Positions 7,646-8,772 of a stretch of 8,772 nt of DNA are shown here, in pieces. Origin of the DNA: VGWB01 sp964614245. Lineage in GTDB: Bacteria; Bacteroidota; Ignavibacteria; UBA10030. Under the pieces are notes generated by a model, which was given only the letters and a program-made list of their open reading frames with translations, was not told the DNA's origin and ran no database searches. Each line of letters begins with the position of its first letter. Position 1 is the stretch's first letter. The DNA lies in contig CAZTKU010000126.1 in NCBI GenBank assembly GCA_964614245.1, positions 1 through 8,772 on the forward strand, written 5' to 3'. The position numbers and the translations under genes are program-made.

Positions 7646-8293
7646 CTACCCCCTCTTCGACTTCGAACTCCTGCCGACAAGCATAAGCACGATCGCGTAG
7701 CAAAGAAGTCCCGCCGCAAGTAACTCATACCGATACGGCTTCGGCAACTGGAGTTTGAGCGTCGCATCGGCGTCGCAGAGGAAGGAAAATAGTATTACGA
7801 CCGTGCCAATCAGCACCAAGAGCTGCATAAGCCTTGTGGCACGAAATAGCCCTTCACGTTCTTCTCTCCTGATCATCAACAATCCTCCCGCAATCATCAC
7901 AATGGACACGAGTACTGGGGCAATGACCGGTCCGATCCACGGAAGCGGGATGAGGAAGAGAATATCCCAATCGAACAGCGTGGCCGGCCAATGGAGTGTG
8001 AGCTTGAGCCAAACGTAGTAGAAGATGTCCCACACTCCGAATGCAATCAGGAAGTAGCTGAACTTTCCCCAGCGACTCTTGCCAGCAAGGATTCCTGCAG
8101 CAGCGAGCATAACAATGGTGGCAACTTCGCGACACAACTCAACAAGAACGTGATCGTTGCTCATGAGTTTCAGGGGGAAGGCAAATCCCTCCGGATAGTA
8201 AATCGCCCGCAGATACACCACCACTGACGCTTCGACGAATGCGAAGGCGATTGAGAACAGCGCAATCGAGAGAATAGTGCGAGAGGTCTTCAT
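7646..8293 (-). CDS. six-helix membrane protein of unknown function
   Basis: A 215-residue hydrophobic protein on the opposite strand to the operon. Membrane segments are predicted by eye at about 7-29, 52-70, 78-98, 119-141, 154-173 and 190-207. Striking residues are FVEASVVVYLR (19-29), FGVWDIFYYVWLK (85-97) and FDWDILFLIPLPW (107-119). These buried Trp, Asp, Tyr and Glu residues suggest a functional site, not just a membrane anchor. I do not recognise a named domain; the pattern resembles conserved uncharacterised membrane proteins of environmental bacteria, but that is memory and not a search. ATG 8293 is chosen because the frame upstream only reads through the palindromic repeat. A GGTGAG site lies seven bases before this ATG, partly inside that repeat. 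The gene converges on the polysaccharide operon, with no evident functional link to it. Confidence 0.85.
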   Translation of the reverse strand: MKTSRTILSIALFSIAFAFVEASVVVYLRAIYYPEGFAFPLKLMSNDHVLVELCREVATIVMLAAAGILAGKSRWGKFSYFLIAFGVWDIFYYVWLKLTLHWPATLFDWDILFLIPLPWIGPVIAPVLVSIVMIAGGLLMIRREEREGLFRATRLMQLLVLIGTVVILFSFLCDADATLKLQLPKPYRYELLAAGLLCYAIVLMLVGRSSKSKRG

Positions 8294-8303
8294 TCTTGTG
8301 CTC

Positions 8304-8367
8304 ACCCTCACCCCGTCACTTCGTGACACCCCTCTCCCATTTTGGGAGAGGGGATTGGGGTGAGGGT
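8304..8367 (-). repeat. 64-bp palindromic intergenic repeat (REP/MITE-like) with three-stem fold
   Basis: Outer arms ACCCTCACCCC (8304-8314) and GGGGTGAGGGT (8357-8367) are perfect 11-bp complements. Inside them lie a 5-bp hairpin, GTCAC/GTGAC with a TTC loop (8315-8327), and an 11-bp hairpin, CCCCTCTCCCA/TGGGAGAGGGG with a TTT loop (8329-8353). The whole can fold into a three-way junction in DNA or RNA. C/T-rich then G/A-rich palindromes of this kind occur as dispersed repeats in many bacterial genomes. It ends ten bases before ATG 8293 of the - strand membrane protein gene, so it lies in that gene's upstream region or 5' leader. A shortened copy occurs at 6144-6177. Confidence 0.8.
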
Positions 8368-8370
8368 CCA

Positions 8371-8406
8371 AATCAAAAAGCCGCCCTGTGAAACACAGAG
8401 CGGCTT
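8371..8406 (-). terminator. intrinsic terminator of the M28 peptidase gene
   Basis: AAGCCGCCCTGTG (8378-8390), an AAA loop and CACAGAGCGGCTT (8394-8406) form a 13-bp stem with one C/A mismatch. On the - strand the stem is followed by TTTTTGATT, giving the usual G/C-rich hairpin plus T-tract. It lies about 130 bases beyond the peptidase stop on that strand, so it most likely ends that transcript. It also lies before the membrane protein gene on the same strand and would limit read-through into it. Confidence 0.75.
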
Positions 8407-8474
8407 ATAAGATGAAGCAACTGCAATGATGCTAGTGCCACTACTGACAAGAGATCTTGTAATCAGCAACGCAC

Positions 8475-8539
8475 TAGTGCTCGCTTCCATTGGTAGTCTC
8501 GATGGCAAAACACAATATTACCTTTTGGAAGCGGCACTA
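8475..8539. repeat. spaced inverted repeat after the peptidase stop
   Basis: TAGTGCTCGCTTCC (8475-8488) and GGAAGCGGCACTA (8527-8539) are reverse complements except for one extra base, separated by 38 bases. The right arm includes the peptidase stop codon. The left arm overlaps a perfect 10-bp palindrome GCACTAGTGC (8471-8480), and a related word TAGTGCC occurs at 8433-8439. It could form a long-loop hairpin in the peptidase mRNA 3' end or be the trace of a small mobile repeat. No coding frame is apparent in the 8409-8536 gap. Confidence 0.5.
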
Positions 8540-8772
8540 ATTCCCACCCGGCTGTGCTTGCGGACGCGGTGCCGGCATCGGCTTGCGCGGGAATTTCTCG
8601 TCCCTCATTGCCGCATTGTAGGCGAACGCAGCCATGATCGTCGCCGCCTGCTTCATATCGTCTGCCTGTACGCGCTCGTACACATCCATATTGTAATGGT
8701 GCGTGCGGGCATCATACTCGATCGGATCCTGGATAAACTGGAATCCCGGCAGCCCTACAGCATCAAACGACA
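8537..8772 (-). CDS. M28-family zinc aminopeptidase, C-terminal end (partial)
   Basis: The gene runs in from the right edge and ends at TAG (8537-8539 on the - strand). The last 77 residues are visible. They contain GLPGFQFIQDPIEYD followed by RTHHYNMDVYERV, the typical C-terminal block of M28-type metallopeptidases. A His of the THH pair would be the last zinc ligand, and the NMD residues shape the active site. After a short helix, the chain ends in a Pro-rich tail with KPMPAPRP. Proteins of this family are usually exported, and remove N-terminal residues from peptides. The signal peptide, other zinc ligands and any PA domain would lie outside the window. The downstream terminator at 8371-8406 fits this as a transcript end. 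Family assignment is fairly firm; substrate is not known. Confidence 0.82.
   Translation of the reverse strand, partial: SFDAVGLPGFQFIQDPIEYDARTHHYNMDVYERVQADDMKQAATIMAAFAYNAAMRDEKFPRKPMPAPRPQAQPGGN

Noticed and set aside
8304..8367. CRISPR repeat or tRNA-like element, from the three-stem fold
   Set aside because: There is only one full copy with no spacer array, and the stem sizes and loops do not match a tRNA (no anticodon arm and no acceptor CCA end).
8294..8371. A 26-residue N-terminal extension of the membrane protein
   Set aside because: It is only the translation of the palindromic repeat (Pro/Arg/Gly-rich, no similarity to a signal or helix); ATG 8293 directly precedes the first hydrophobic helix.
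8404..8440. Promoter on the - strand from TTGCAG and TATAAG
   Set aside because: The two boxes are only 11 bases apart, and the TATAAG lies at the edge of the terminator stem, so it would drive transcription straight into the terminator.

Overview
The window holds the downstream part of a polysaccharide assembly operon on the + strand, followed by two unrelated genes on the - strand. Base composition is roughly balanced, start codons include GTG, and Shine-Dalgarno sites are mostly weak. The gene families (polyprenyl-type family 2 glycosyltransferase, zinc-ribbon methyltransferases, heparinase II/III-like lyase, M28 peptidase) fit a Gram-negative environmental bacterium. A member of the Bacteroidota/Chlorobiota/Ignavibacteriota group is my best guess, at low confidence and without any marker gene.

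Region 1 (1-7590, + strand) has six tightly spaced genes that look co-transcribed. They are a Wzx-type flippase (5' end outside the window), a zinc-ribbon SAM methyltransferase, a heparinase II/III-family lyase, an ArnC/GtrB-like glycosyltransferase with two C-terminal membrane helices, a second zinc-ribbon methyltransferase, and a GT-C type multi-pass membrane glycosyltransferase. Junctions are +3 bp, 17 bp overlap, 31 bp, 77 bp overlap and 93 bp. A plausible joint role is as follows. The ArnC/GtrB-like enzyme loads a sugar on polyprenyl phosphate at the inner face. The methyltransferases modify a sugar or the glycan. The flippase moves the lipid-linked glycan across the membrane. The GT-C protein adds a residue on the outer side, and the lyase trims a uronate-containing glycan. 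No nucleotide-sugar synthesis, chain-length or export-channel genes are visible, so the rest of the locus must lie upstream or elsewhere.

Region 2 (7591-8293) is a convergent junction followed by a - strand gene for a six-helix membrane protein of a family I cannot name, with conserved-looking Trp/Asp motifs.

Region 3 (8294-8536) is non-coding and rich in structure. It holds a 64-bp palindromic repeat that can fold into a three-stem junction right against the membrane-protein start codon, a - strand intrinsic terminator, and a spaced inverted repeat. A shortened, diverged copy of the palindromic repeat lies at 6144-6177, upstream of the GT-C gene and in the same orientation relative to the gene it precedes.

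Region 4 (8537-8772, - strand) is the C-terminal end of an M28-type zinc aminopeptidase that runs off the right edge.
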